A stretch of DNA of 62,414 nt, taken from positions 1 through 62,414 of the forward strand of contig NZ_ATWN01000015.1 in the NCBI RefSeq assembly GCF_000421265.1, in the 5' to 3' direction. Of this stretch, positions 1 through 7,911 are shown one piece after another (position 1 is the first letter of the stretch; each line of letters opens with the position of its first letter). The notes below the pieces were generated by a model. It had not been told where the DNA came from. It was given only the letters and a program-made list of their open reading frames with translations, and ran no database searches. Position numbers and translations under genes: made by a program. The stretch comes from Thalassospira lucentensis MCCC 1A00383 = DSM 14000. Lineage in GTDB: Bacteria; Pseudomonadota; Alphaproteobacteria; Rhodospirillales; Thalassospiraceae.

Positions 1-1789
1 CAGACAAGCTTGCACCGTCCGGAACACCGGAGATCGTAACCGTCAGAACTTCCGAGCTGTCCGTCAGACCAGCATCAATATCAAGCGCAATCGCTGAATC
101 TTCAGTACCAGAGGCATTCGAAGTCTCAAGCGTTGGCGCATCCGCAACGCCAGCAACATTAACTGTCAGGCTATCTGTTGTTACGGCGACATCTTCGCCA
201 TCCGCAGACTGAGCAGTGACGCCCAGATCAAAGCTGCCAGAGAAGTCATCAGCAGGCGTAATCGTCAGACCTTCGAGATCACCCGATGACAGCGTCCAGG
301 TACCGTCACCATTATCCGTACCCGCAGACAGGGTCGCACCATCCGGAACGCCAGAGATGGTTACTGTCAAAGTTTCGCTGGAGTCCGTCAGACCCGCATC
401 AATATCAAGCGCAATCGCACTGTCTTCCGAGCCACTGGCATCAGACGTTTCCAGCGTCGGCGCATCCGCCGTACCGCCAACATCGACGGTAAGTTCTTCC
501 ATCACGACGGCGGTGTCATCGCCGTCGGTGGTCGACACCATAACGGTCAGGTTGATTTCGCCGCTGAAGTCATCCGCAGGCGTGATCGTCAAACCTTCGA
601 GCTGTTCAGGCGTGAGCGACCATGTGCCGTCCCCGTTATCGGTACCAGCCGACAAGCTCGCCCCGTCAGGGACGCCCGAAATCGTGATAGACAGACTTTC
701 ACTGCCATCAAGAAGTTCGGTATCAATGCTAAGCGCGATCGCGCTGTCTTCAGAACCGCTGGCATTTGAGACATCAAGTGTCGCGCCATCGGCAACACCG
801 GCAACATCAACCGTCATGATCGAGCTGCTTGATGCCGTTGTCCCGTTGCTTTCGCGGCTGGTCGCCGTCACGCTGAGGTCGAAACTGCCGCTGAAATCGT
901 CGGCTGGCGTGATGGTAAGCCCCGCAAGCTGGCCCGCCGAAAGCGACCAGGTCCCGTCACCATTATCGGTACCAGCCGATAAGATTGCGCCATCAGGCAC
1001 ACCGGAAATAACGATTGTGAGCGTCTCATTGCCGCCATCAAGATCATTCAGGGCCGCAGAAACATTAAGTGAAATCGCGCTGTCTTCCGAGCCACTGACA
1101 TCACCGGCCACAAGGTCAGGCGCATCGGCAACTTTGGCAGCTTCGACAACATCTTCGACGATGTCGTCAACGGTATCGTCTTGCGTGTCCGCGGTCTCGT
1201 CGAGAGCTTGCTCCTCAGCCTCCGCGTCGACCTCAGCAGCCTGCTCTTCGGTCGGCACGACATCCGGGTTAAGGCTTTCACGGCCTTCACGGCCGGGAAC
1301 GTCCCGTTCACCGCGCAAATCGGTTGTATCGTTGGTTGAGAGGTTGCTTTCAGGCAGGTCAACCGTGCTGGGATCCGATTTAAGCGACACATCATCCGCC
1401 CCCGCCCCACCGGCACTGGAATCAGCTGTGTCTGCACCCGTGTCGACGTTGCGATCAAACTCGGCCTGCTCAGCCTGAGCTATGGTTTGCTTTTCGGTGG
1501 CTTCAGCAGCCTGACTGCGTTCCTGACGCTGACTGGATGCGTTGCGCCGACGGAAGGTTTGCTGTTGCTCGCCCTGTGGGTTAAAGACCTGATTGCCGTA
1601 GTGGACAGATCCTAATTCCTGATCGGGCACGCTGGGGGCATTGGCCTGATCATCATGCAGCTCAACCAGCTCTTCGCTTTCGTCACCCTGATCATCACCG
1701 CGCAACAAATCATTCGGTGCATCTTCTTGATTGAAGTCACCGTTGCCATTGTCACGTGCGTTTTCAGTTTCGCGAGGATCGTCCGCCAT
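1..1789 (-). CDS. Giant repeat adhesin / type I secretion substrate, N-terminal part (runs off left edge)
   Basis: The reading frame is open from an ATG at 1789 (GGAG about 9 nt upstream) to the left edge, so 596 codons are visible and the C-terminus is missing. The first ~220 residues are unique, acidic and Gln/Glu-rich with no signal peptide. From about 1130 leftwards there are tandem repeats of 108-109 residues: the phrase SGVPDG...TDNGDGTW followed by TPADDFSG recurs every 324-327 bp (four copies, the last cut). This is the cadherin/VCBS-like Ig-fold repeat of LapA-type surface adhesins. It lies directly downstream of a type I secretion operon on the same strand, so it is probably that system's substrate, secreted by a C-terminal signal not visible here. 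Function in attachment is inferred from family and context. Confidence 0.85.
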   Translation of the reverse strand, partial: MADDPRETENARDNGNGDFNQEDAPNDLLRGDDQGDESEELVELHDDQANAPSVPDQELGSVHYGNQVFNPQGEQQQTFRRRNASSQRQERSQAAEATEKQTIAQAEQAEFDRNVDTGADTADSSAGGAGADDVSLKSDPSTVDLPESNLSTNDTTDLRGERDVPGREGRESLNPDVVPTEEQAAEVDAEAEEQALDETADTQDDTVDDIVEDVVEAAKVADAPDLVAGDVSGSEDSAISLNVSAALNDLDGGNETLTIVISGVPDGAILSAGTDNGDGTWSLSAGQLAGLTITPADDFSGSFDLSVTATSRESNGTTASSSSIMTVDVAGVADGATLDVSNASGSEDSAIALSIDTELLDGSESLSITISGVPDGASLSAGTDNGDGTWSLTPEQLEGLTITPADDFSGEINLTVMVSTTDGDDTAVVMEELTVDVGGTADAPTLETSDASGSEDSAIALDIDAGLTDSSETLTVTISGVPDGATLSAGTDNGDGTWTLSSGDLEGLTITPADDFSGSFDLGVTAQSADGEDVAVTTDSLTVNVAGVADAPTLETSNASGTEDSAIALDIDAGLTDSSEVLTVTISGVPDGASLS

Positions 1790-1837
1790 TCACCCACTCT
1801 CCGTAAAGTGCGAGATGGATACACCCACCCCACACCT

Positions 1838-1875
1838 CTATACATTAGTATAGATTCTCTGATTTAAACCAGAGA
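1838..1875 (-). promoter_or_regulatory. Two adjacent inverted repeats upstream of the adhesin gene
   Basis: In the gap between the HlyD gene and the adhesin start there is a perfect CTATAC-N4-GTATAG dyad (1838-1853). Three bases away lies a second near-perfect dyad, TCTCTG-N8-CAGAGA with a TTTAAA centre (1856-1875). They sit 49-87 nt before the adhesin start codon, a position suited to an operator or promoter. CTATAC/GTATAG arms recur upstream of the secretion operon. The regulator is unknown; binding is inference. Confidence 0.4.
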
Positions 1876-1933
1876 AATGTGTGGCCGGGCAGTAGAAATG
1901 AGCATTTCATTTCCAGCGGGACCAATTAAATGC

Positions 1934-3289
1934 TCATCGTTCAGAGAACGCCTGATCAAGCGAGACATAGACCGGTTTCAGCAGATACTGCAGAAGGGTC
2001 CTCTCCCCGGTCTGAATATCCGCCTGAACGGTCATCCCGGGTATGATCTTTTGAGCAGAAGCCCCCTCACCGACAGAGTCAGCGTTAAGAGCAACCTTAC
2101 CTTTATAATACGGTTGGCCTTCTTCGTCTACAAAAGTAGAGGCCGATATCGATACCAATTCACCCTTGATACCACCATATCGTATAAAGTCGAAGGCACT
2201 GACTTTAACCGTGACCGGCTGACCAAGATGAACATGTCCGATATCCTCAGTCGATATACGGGTTTCCGCAATCAGCACGTCATCTGCCGGGACCAGTTCC
2301 ATCACCACCTGTGCCGGAGCAATGACCCCGCCAATGGTTGAGAATTGAAGCCCCTTGATATAGCCACGCGCAGGCGCCACGATTTCAAGTCGCGCGACAC
2401 GGTCACGCAATTTCCGCAAGGTTTCGCTGGCCTGTGCGATTTCACCGCCAAGACGACCAAGCTCGGTAATCGCTTCTTCGCGCTGACTTTTTTCCAACTC
2501 ATTAAGCCGCAAATTTGCTTCGGCGATGGTTTCGCGCGCACGTGCCTTTTCGGCAACCACACCCGAAAGACTGCCCTGTGCTTCGTTCAGTTCACGCTGA
2601 ATATTCAGGAAAAGCACCTTGGAGTTAAGCCCCTGTTCATAGAGCGAACGACGCATGGTGACTTCCTGATTAAGCAAACCAAGCGATTTACGAAGGGTCG
2701 CTTCCTGCTGGCTTAGCTGTGCCAGCTCCGCATTGCGTTCCTTGATCTGAACCTGAAGAATTTCGGTTTGATTGGCATCAAGTTCAGTCTGGATATTATA
2801 GATTTCCTGCTGATTGAGCGCCAGTTCAGGATATTGCCCCAGCATTGTCGAAAAATCAGGCACGCGGCCTTCAGCCAATGCGCGATAGCGTTCGGCTTCC
2901 AGACGTAAGTTGCCAAGTTTGGTTTCGGTTTGCGAAAGCTCCGCCTGCGCTGATTCGGGCTTAAGGCGGATCAAAACCTGCCCTTTCTCCACCAGATCAC
3001 CATCGCGGATCATGATTTGGTCAATGATCCCACCTTCAAGATGCTGGATTTTATTGACCGCACCGGTTGGCATGACCTGACCAAACGTGATCGCGGTTTC
3101 CTTGATTTGCGTTGTCGCCGCCCATGCAATCAGGGCCAGAAAACCGACCGAAAGCATAATCAGGGCGGACCGCACAAAGATCGAAATCCCACCTTCTTCA
3201 AGCAATACCGCATGCGACAAATAGCGCGCCATACGTCGTGAACGACGGAACCGCTCGATCGCAGTATTCTGAACTGCCACGTCACTCAT
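1934..3289 (-). CDS. HlyD-family type I secretion periplasmic adaptor
   Basis: This 451-residue protein is the membrane-fusion subunit that links an inner-membrane ABC exporter to a TolC-type outer-membrane channel. It has a cytoplasmic N-terminus of about 35 residues, one transmembrane helix at about residues 40-60, a lipoyl/barrel-sandwich half-motif (GGIIDQIMIRDGDLVEKGQ), a long coiled-coil hairpin (about 110-290), the second half-motif (APARGYIKGLQ) and a C-terminal beta-barrel, as in HlyD/LapC. Its ATG overlaps the stop of the upstream ABC gene (ATGA) and a GGAGG lies 6 nt before it, inside that gene. No tolC homologue is visible in the window, so the outer-membrane partner is encoded elsewhere. 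Confidence 0.93.
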   Translation of the reverse strand: MSDVAVQNTAIERFRRSRRMARYLSHAVLLEEGGISIFVRSALIMLSVGFLALIAWAATTQIKETAITFGQVMPTGAVNKIQHLEGGIIDQIMIRDGDLVEKGQVLIRLKPESAQAELSQTETKLGNLRLEAERYRALAEGRVPDFSTMLGQYPELALNQQEIYNIQTELDANQTEILQVQIKERNAELAQLSQQEATLRKSLGLLNQEVTMRRSLYEQGLNSKVLFLNIQRELNEAQGSLSGVVAEKARARETIAEANLRLNELEKSQREEAITELGRLGGEIAQASETLRKLRDRVARLEIVAPARGYIKGLQFSTIGGVIAPAQVVMELVPADDVLIAETRISTEDIGHVHLGQPVTVKVSAFDFIRYGGIKGELVSISASTFVDEEGQPYYKGKVALNADSVGEGASAQKIIPGMTVQADIQTGERTLLQYLLKPVYVSLDQAFSER

Positions 3290-5424
3290 AAGTAGCCTCC
3301 GTCTATCACTTGCTGCTTGATCCGTTCGGGCGGCGCGTCACCACGCAACTGTCCGGCCTCAAGCACAAGTATGCGATCAGCCAGATCAAGATGACTTGGC
3401 CGATGGGTAATGAGAAAGATGGTCGAACCGCCCCGCAAACGATTGATCGTATGCTGAAACGCCCGATCTGCTTTTTGGTCCAGACCATTGGTCGGCTCAT
3501 CAAACAAAATGACCGGGGCTTCGCGAACAAATGCACGCGCCAAGGCAAGGCGCTGCAGGAAGCTTGCGGAAAAGCGCGAAGAATGCTGATCCCCGACACG
3601 TGTCGAGAAACCCTTGGGCAAATTCTCGACATCCTGCAAAACACCCGCCGACATACAGGCCATCCGCAAATCATCCTGTGATGCCACCGGGTTCGCCAAA
3701 CGCAGGTTTTGCGCAATGGAGCCGCGGAAAAATTCGATATCCTGCGGCACATATGAAATCGCCTGACGCAGGTTTTGCGGATCCATCTGGCGAATATCGG
3801 CCCCATCAATCAAAACCGCACCAGCCTGGGGTTGATACATCCCCGCCACCAGCTTGATCAGCGATGACTTACCCGCACCATTTGCCCCGACAACGGCAAT
3901 GACCTGTCCCGGTTTAATATCAAAATTAACCCCGACAAGTGCCGGGTCTGACTCCGGGCTATAGCGGAAACTGACGCGTGAAAAACTGACAGCCCCGGCA
4001 AAACGACGCTGATCAACGGAACGCGGCACCAAGTCACCTTCGGGCGCAATCGTCATAAGCCGGTTAATCTGGCGCACACTGCCGCGCAATTGCGCCAACC
4101 GCGGCATACCGATAAAGGCCTGATTGATCGGGCCAAGAACACGCCACGCCAGCATCATCGATGCCACAAGGGCACCGACACTCATTTGGGCATTCATCAC
4201 CTGATTGGCCCCGAAGGCCAACACCAAAGCGCCAGATGAAATCATAAGAATCTGTGCCAGCGTGTTGATCACGTTATTGACCATCGAAACCCGGAAACCG
4301 GCATAGGCCGTATCAGCCGAAATTTCGCGAAACCGCGACAACCAGCGTTTTTCCGACGCGGTATATTTCAGGGCCGACATCTTTCCGACCGTTTCGACCA
4401 GAAATTCCTGACGGTTGGCACCATTGCGCCCAAGCTCCGACACCCGACGTGAAACGATGGGGAAGGATATAAGACCAATCAGGACAAAAACGCCAATCAG
4501 CGCAATCGGGACCATGGCCAGCCAGCCGCCGAGATAGAACATCACAATCAAAAAGATCGGCACAAACGGCATTTCAAGCATCACCATGGCCATCGGACCG
4601 GTGAAAAACTCGCGCACACTTTCAAAATCACGGATACGCGAGATCTGGACACCGACCGGTGCACGTTCGGTGAATGCCGGCGGCAGTGCTAGCAACCGTT
4701 CAAAGATCGCCCCACTGACCAAGGTATCCAGTCGCGCCCCAAAATGGCTGACGATCTGGCTGCGCAATGTGCGCAGCACCCATGTCATGATCAGGATGAT
4801 GCCAATACCAATTGAAAACTGGATCAACATTGAAATCGACCGCGTTCCAATCACGCGATCATAGATGCCCATCACGAAGATCGGCGTCGCCAATGCCATG
4901 ATGTTGAGCATGAAGGTAATCAGTAACAACTGATACCCAAGCTGTGAAAACCGCGTCGCAATACCGCCAAACCAGCCGCGTTTGTCATCTTCGAAATAGC
5001 GTTCGCGACGGTTTGCGCTGCTGAACTGATAGAGCCTGCCGGGCAAGGACGACGCCTTGATCACTATCTCACGGTCGGTGCCGCCGTCATACACCCGAAT
5101 GCCGTTTGCTTCCGGACGAATGACAACCAGTGCGGTGCCATTATCTGGCACAAACAGACACGGCATCAGACGGTCGTCAATCTGGCTAAACACCACATCG
5201 ATTTCGCGCGACTGATAATTCAAATGCGCGAGAACATTGCGAAAATCAGTCAGATCAAGCGCCTGATCCATATGCGGCAAAGCTTCGGCAACCTGACGGG
5301 GCAAGCCGCGCCATCCCAAGGCCTGAAGCAATGGCCAAAGACAGGCATCAAAATCCGACTGGGAATCCGTACTGGCAAGGCCCATACGGTAATTTTGGGC
5401 AAATTCCATATTGTCGATATTCAT
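3286..5424 (-). CDS. Type I secretion ABC permease/ATPase with C39-peptidase-like N-domain
   Basis: This 712-residue half-transporter has a C39-peptidase-like N-terminal domain (about 1-135), six membrane helices (about 160-430) and an ABC ATPase domain (about 475-712). The peptidase-like domain probably docks substrate, as in HlyB/LapB; I do not see a convincing Cys-His-Asp triad. Walker A is GANGAGKS (513-520), the Q-loop is YVPQD, Walker B with catalytic Glu is ILFDEP (E643), and the H-loop is THR (H674). The expected LSGGQ signature is replaced by FSASFLQR (about 618-625), which is atypical. The start overlaps the preceding ABC gene by ATGA and the stop overlaps hlyD, so translation of the three is coupled. 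It very likely pairs with the upstream half-transporter as a heterodimer. Confidence 0.92.
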   Translation of the reverse strand: MNIDNMEFAQNYRMGLASTDSQSDFDACLWPLLQALGWRGLPRQVAEALPHMDQALDLTDFRNVLAHLNYQSREIDVVFSQIDDRLMPCLFVPDNGTALVVIRPEANGIRVYDGGTDREIVIKASSLPGRLYQFSSANRRERYFEDDKRGWFGGIATRFSQLGYQLLLITFMLNIMALATPIFVMGIYDRVIGTRSISMLIQFSIGIGIILIMTWVLRTLRSQIVSHFGARLDTLVSGAIFERLLALPPAFTERAPVGVQISRIRDFESVREFFTGPMAMVMLEMPFVPIFLIVMFYLGGWLAMVPIALIGVFVLIGLISFPIVSRRVSELGRNGANRQEFLVETVGKMSALKYTASEKRWLSRFREISADTAYAGFRVSMVNNVINTLAQILMISSGALVLAFGANQVMNAQMSVGALVASMMLAWRVLGPINQAFIGMPRLAQLRGSVRQINRLMTIAPEGDLVPRSVDQRRFAGAVSFSRVSFRYSPESDPALVGVNFDIKPGQVIAVVGANGAGKSSLIKLVAGMYQPQAGAVLIDGADIRQMDPQNLRQAISYVPQDIEFFRGSIAQNLRLANPVASQDDLRMACMSAGVLQDVENLPKGFSTRVGDQHSSRFSASFLQRLALARAFVREAPVILFDEPTNGLDQKADRAFQHTINRLRGGSTIFLITHRPSHLDLADRILVLEAGQLRGDAPPERIKQQVIDGGYL

Positions 5425-7157
5425 GTCGACGCCCCCGCCTTAACAGAGACAGTGCCTTTTGAGCCAACCTTTGCAACCCGTTGATTGGTCCGCTTAAGGA
5501 CCGGCACAAGACGTTGATCAACCAGGCGATATTGCTTGTTGGCCAGCGCAATCAATGACGGACGGTGTGACACCATCACAAGCGTGCAATGTTTCTTCAA
5601 TTCCAGCATCAGGCTGGTCATGATGTTGTCACCCGCGATATCAAGCGAGCTATTAGCTTCGTCAAACAGCACAATACGGGGATAATCAATCAACGCACGG
5701 GCAACGGCGATCCGCTGTTTCACCCCGCGCGGCAGGGTTTCAGATGCCTGCCCGCCCACTTCGGTGTCATAGCCGTGCGGCATGCGCATGACGATATCAT
5801 CAAGCCCGAGACGGCGGGCAATTTCGACCACACGTTCAACGCCGATGTCCTTGCGAAAACCAGTGATGTTTTCAATGATCGTCCCTTTGAACATCACGCC
5901 ATGTTGCGGCAGATAGGCAATCTGGCGACGAATGGATTCAGAACTGTAGTTACCGATTTCCCTGCCATCGAGCAGGATTTCCCCCTGATCCGGACGTAAT
6001 GCCCCCATCAACATCCACAGCAACGTGGTTTTACCGGTCCCGTTGTCACCGGTAATGGCAACAGACTCACCCGGCTCAATCACCAGATCAAGACCATCAA
6101 ACACCTTTTTGCCATCGCCGTGCGCAAAGGACACATTGAGCAGCTCAATCTTGCCATCGAGCAACGGCATCTCGGGCGAACCATCATCGTCTTCTGGTTC
6201 TATCTCAAACAGTTCCTGACAGCGCTGGCGCGCCACCCGGATATTCTGAAACTGGGTCCACAAGCTCATAGCGCGCTGAAGGGGCTGAATAGACCGCCCG
6301 GCCAGCATGGTGCAGGCCGCAAGCCCCCCAACCGTCAGATCCCCATCAATCACCAGAACACTACCAACGGCGGCAACTAGAACCATGGTCAGCATTGAAA
6401 AGGTCGCGCTGGCATTGACGGCCGCGTGGGCGGAACGTGCCGCGACAAGGTCGTCCTCGGCACACTGAACCTGAAGCTGCTCATGACGACGGATCATCAA
6501 GTTTTCCATCGCCATCGACTTGATCGTATGTACCCCGGTAAGGGTTTCGATAATGAAATTATAGCGCCGCTCATCAGACTGGCTACGCTGATCAAGCGCC
6601 TTGCGTAATTGCCGCCCCAGCACGAGTGCGGTGATAAAAAACGCAATTAGAATGCCCAGCGGAACCGCAACAAGCACCCCGCCGATCACCGCAATCAGGC
6701 CCAGGAACAAAACAATGAACGGCAAGTCGATGACGGCCCCAATCGCCTGACCGGAATAGAAATCACGCAACATATTCAGGCTGTTAAGGCGCTGCAAATG
6801 TAACCCGGGGGCGGTTTTGTCATAATCGGTCAAACTTGCCGACAGCAGATGCCCAACAGCGGCCTGTGAACTGCGATGTTCAAACTTTGCTGCGGACAAC
6901 GACGAAACATACGCCCGTCCCAAACGCAAGATGGCCTCGATCATCAACGCAGCCATCACACCAAGGATAAGAAGGGTCAGTGTCGGGATCGAGTTATGCG
7001 GCAACACACGGTCATAAACTTGCAGCAAGGTAATCGGCAACGCCAGTGACAACAGGTTGATCACCAATGCGGCAACCAACAAGGCAAAGCGGCCTGTCTG
7101 CAAATGCGACAATGTCCCGATATTCAATGCGGGATGTCGTCTGGCGTGACGTGTCAT
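5421..7157 (-). CDS. Type I secretion ABC permease/ATPase without peptidase-like domain
   Basis: This is the first gene of the secretion operon, about 578 residues from the ATG at 7157. An upstream TTG would add 17 residues but has no good ribosome site; a GGAG lies about 12 nt before the ATG chosen. Six transmembrane helices (about 25-300) precede an ABC domain with Walker A GDNGTGKT, Q-loop YLPQH, Walker B IVLFDEANSSLD and H-loop VSHRPS. The signature motif reads ETLPRGVKQR instead of LSGGQ-QR. It lacks the C39-like domain that its neighbour carries. Two unequal half-transporters plus one HlyD adaptor point to a heterodimeric exporter, probably for the adhesin at the left edge. Pairing is inferred from gene order. 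Confidence 0.9.
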   Translation of the reverse strand: MTRHARRHPALNIGTLSHLQTGRFALLVAALVINLLSLALPITLLQVYDRVLPHNSIPTLTLLILGVMAALMIEAILRLGRAYVSSLSAAKFEHRSSQAAVGHLLSASLTDYDKTAPGLHLQRLNSLNMLRDFYSGQAIGAVIDLPFIVLFLGLIAVIGGVLVAVPLGILIAFFITALVLGRQLRKALDQRSQSDERRYNFIIETLTGVHTIKSMAMENLMIRRHEQLQVQCAEDDLVAARSAHAAVNASATFSMLTMVLVAAVGSVLVIDGDLTVGGLAACTMLAGRSIQPLQRAMSLWTQFQNIRVARQRCQELFEIEPEDDDGSPEMPLLDGKIELLNVSFAHGDGKKVFDGLDLVIEPGESVAITGDNGTGKTTLLWMLMGALRPDQGEILLDGREIGNYSSESIRRQIAYLPQHGVMFKGTIIENITGFRKDIGVERVVEIARRLGLDDIVMRMPHGYDTEVGGQASETLPRGVKQRIAVARALIDYPRIVLFDEANSSLDIAGDNIMTSLMLELKKHCTLVMVSHRPSLIALANKQYRLVDQRLVPVLKRTNQRVAKVGSKGTVSVKAGAST

Positions 7158-7269
7158 AGGGCCGACATACTCCGAAGATCCAAGTTTATACCACCCAAAA
7201 GGCAACAAACTATACCAATAGATAGTATCTAATACCTGATCCTCTTATCACTGGCAAGAAAATCCTGAT

Positions 7270-7317
7270 CTGCATACAACCCTATACGATGGATCATCGT
7301 CAGTATAGTATATGCAG
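7270..7317. promoter_or_regulatory. Extended 48-bp nested dyad upstream of the type I secretion operon
   Basis: Three nested inverted repeats share nearly one centre: CTGCATA (7270-7276)/TATGCAG (7311-7317), CTATAC (7282-7287)/GTATAG (7303-7308), and CGATG (7287-7291)/CATCG (7295-7299). It is not GC-rich and has no T-run, so it does not look like a terminator of the S4-domain gene. It lies 113-160 nt upstream of the first secretion gene. A multi-site operator, or a structured leader RNA, are the two simplest readings. Confidence 0.45.
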
Positions 7318-7390
7318 TGCCTACTTTATTCGTGTACTGGCCCGATGTGGATCACTTCGGGTCGGAATAAACGCAGTAATTTCAATGAAA

Positions 7391-7828
7391 TTAGATGTCC
7401 TCATCGTCGCCGCGTAAACGATCAAGTGCACGTCTTTCTGCCTTTGTCGGCCGTCCGGAACCTGCTTCACGCGCGCCTACAGGGGCCGTGCGAATATCAG
7501 ACACAGCTTCCTTTTTTGCCACGCGCGGCGGGGAATGATCGGTATAAAGCGCCTGTGCCTCAGGGGCGGGACCGCGACGTTCACCAAGTGCGACCACTTC
7601 GACCACACGAAGATGCGGCCCCTGAAAGAATTGCAGATGATCGCCCACCGATACCGTCGCACTGGCCTTTGCAATCGAGTGACCGTTCACCACAATATGG
7701 CCCGCCTGGCAGGCTTTGCTGGCAAGTGACCGCGTTTTATAAAACCGTGCGTGCCACAGCCATTTATCAACCCGAAGCTTTTCTGCAAGTTCCGTCACGA
7801 CCGTCTCGGTTCCCGTATCATTGATCAA
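7391..7828 (-). CDS. hslR: S4-domain RNA-binding protein (heat shock protein 15-like)
   Basis: This 145-residue protein opens with an S4 RNA-binding domain at about residues 17-75 (LRVDKWLWHARFYKTRS...AGHIVVNG), followed by a basic tail. In E. coli, Hsp15 binds stalled 50S subunits carrying peptidyl-tRNA. It follows the SUV3-like helicase gene on the same strand; this helicase/S4 pairing is common in alphaproteobacteria and suggests a shared role in RNA or ribosome maintenance. A hairpin in the 83-nt gap may separate the two transcripts partially. Confidence 0.85.
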   Translation of the reverse strand: MINDTGTETVVTELAEKLRVDKWLWHARFYKTRSLASKACQAGHIVVNGHSIAKASATVSVGDHLQFFQGPHLRVVEVVALGERRGPAPEAQALYTDHSPPRVAKKEAVSDIRTAPVGAREAGSGRPTKAERRALDRLRGDDEDI

Positions 7829-7862
7829 ACATCATTTAACGCAACAGGCCTTCAAACGCAAA

Positions 7863-7889
7863 ACGGCGACCCAAAAAGGATCGCCGTTC
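7863..7889 (-). terminator. Hairpin between helicase and S4-domain genes
   Basis: Arms AACGGCGA and TCGCCGTT, with an inner CC/GG pair, close over an A-rich loop. On the minus strand it is followed by only TTTTG, so it may be an attenuator or RNA-processing site rather than a strong terminator. Confidence 0.5.
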
Positions 7890-7911
7890 TGGAAATTGAT
7901 ATGCTACGCGA

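Noticed and set aside
216..1478. A long plus-strand open frame rich in Ser/Val
   Set aside because: It is the antisense shadow of the repeat adhesin; composition is that of reverse-complemented repeats and no start signal is present.
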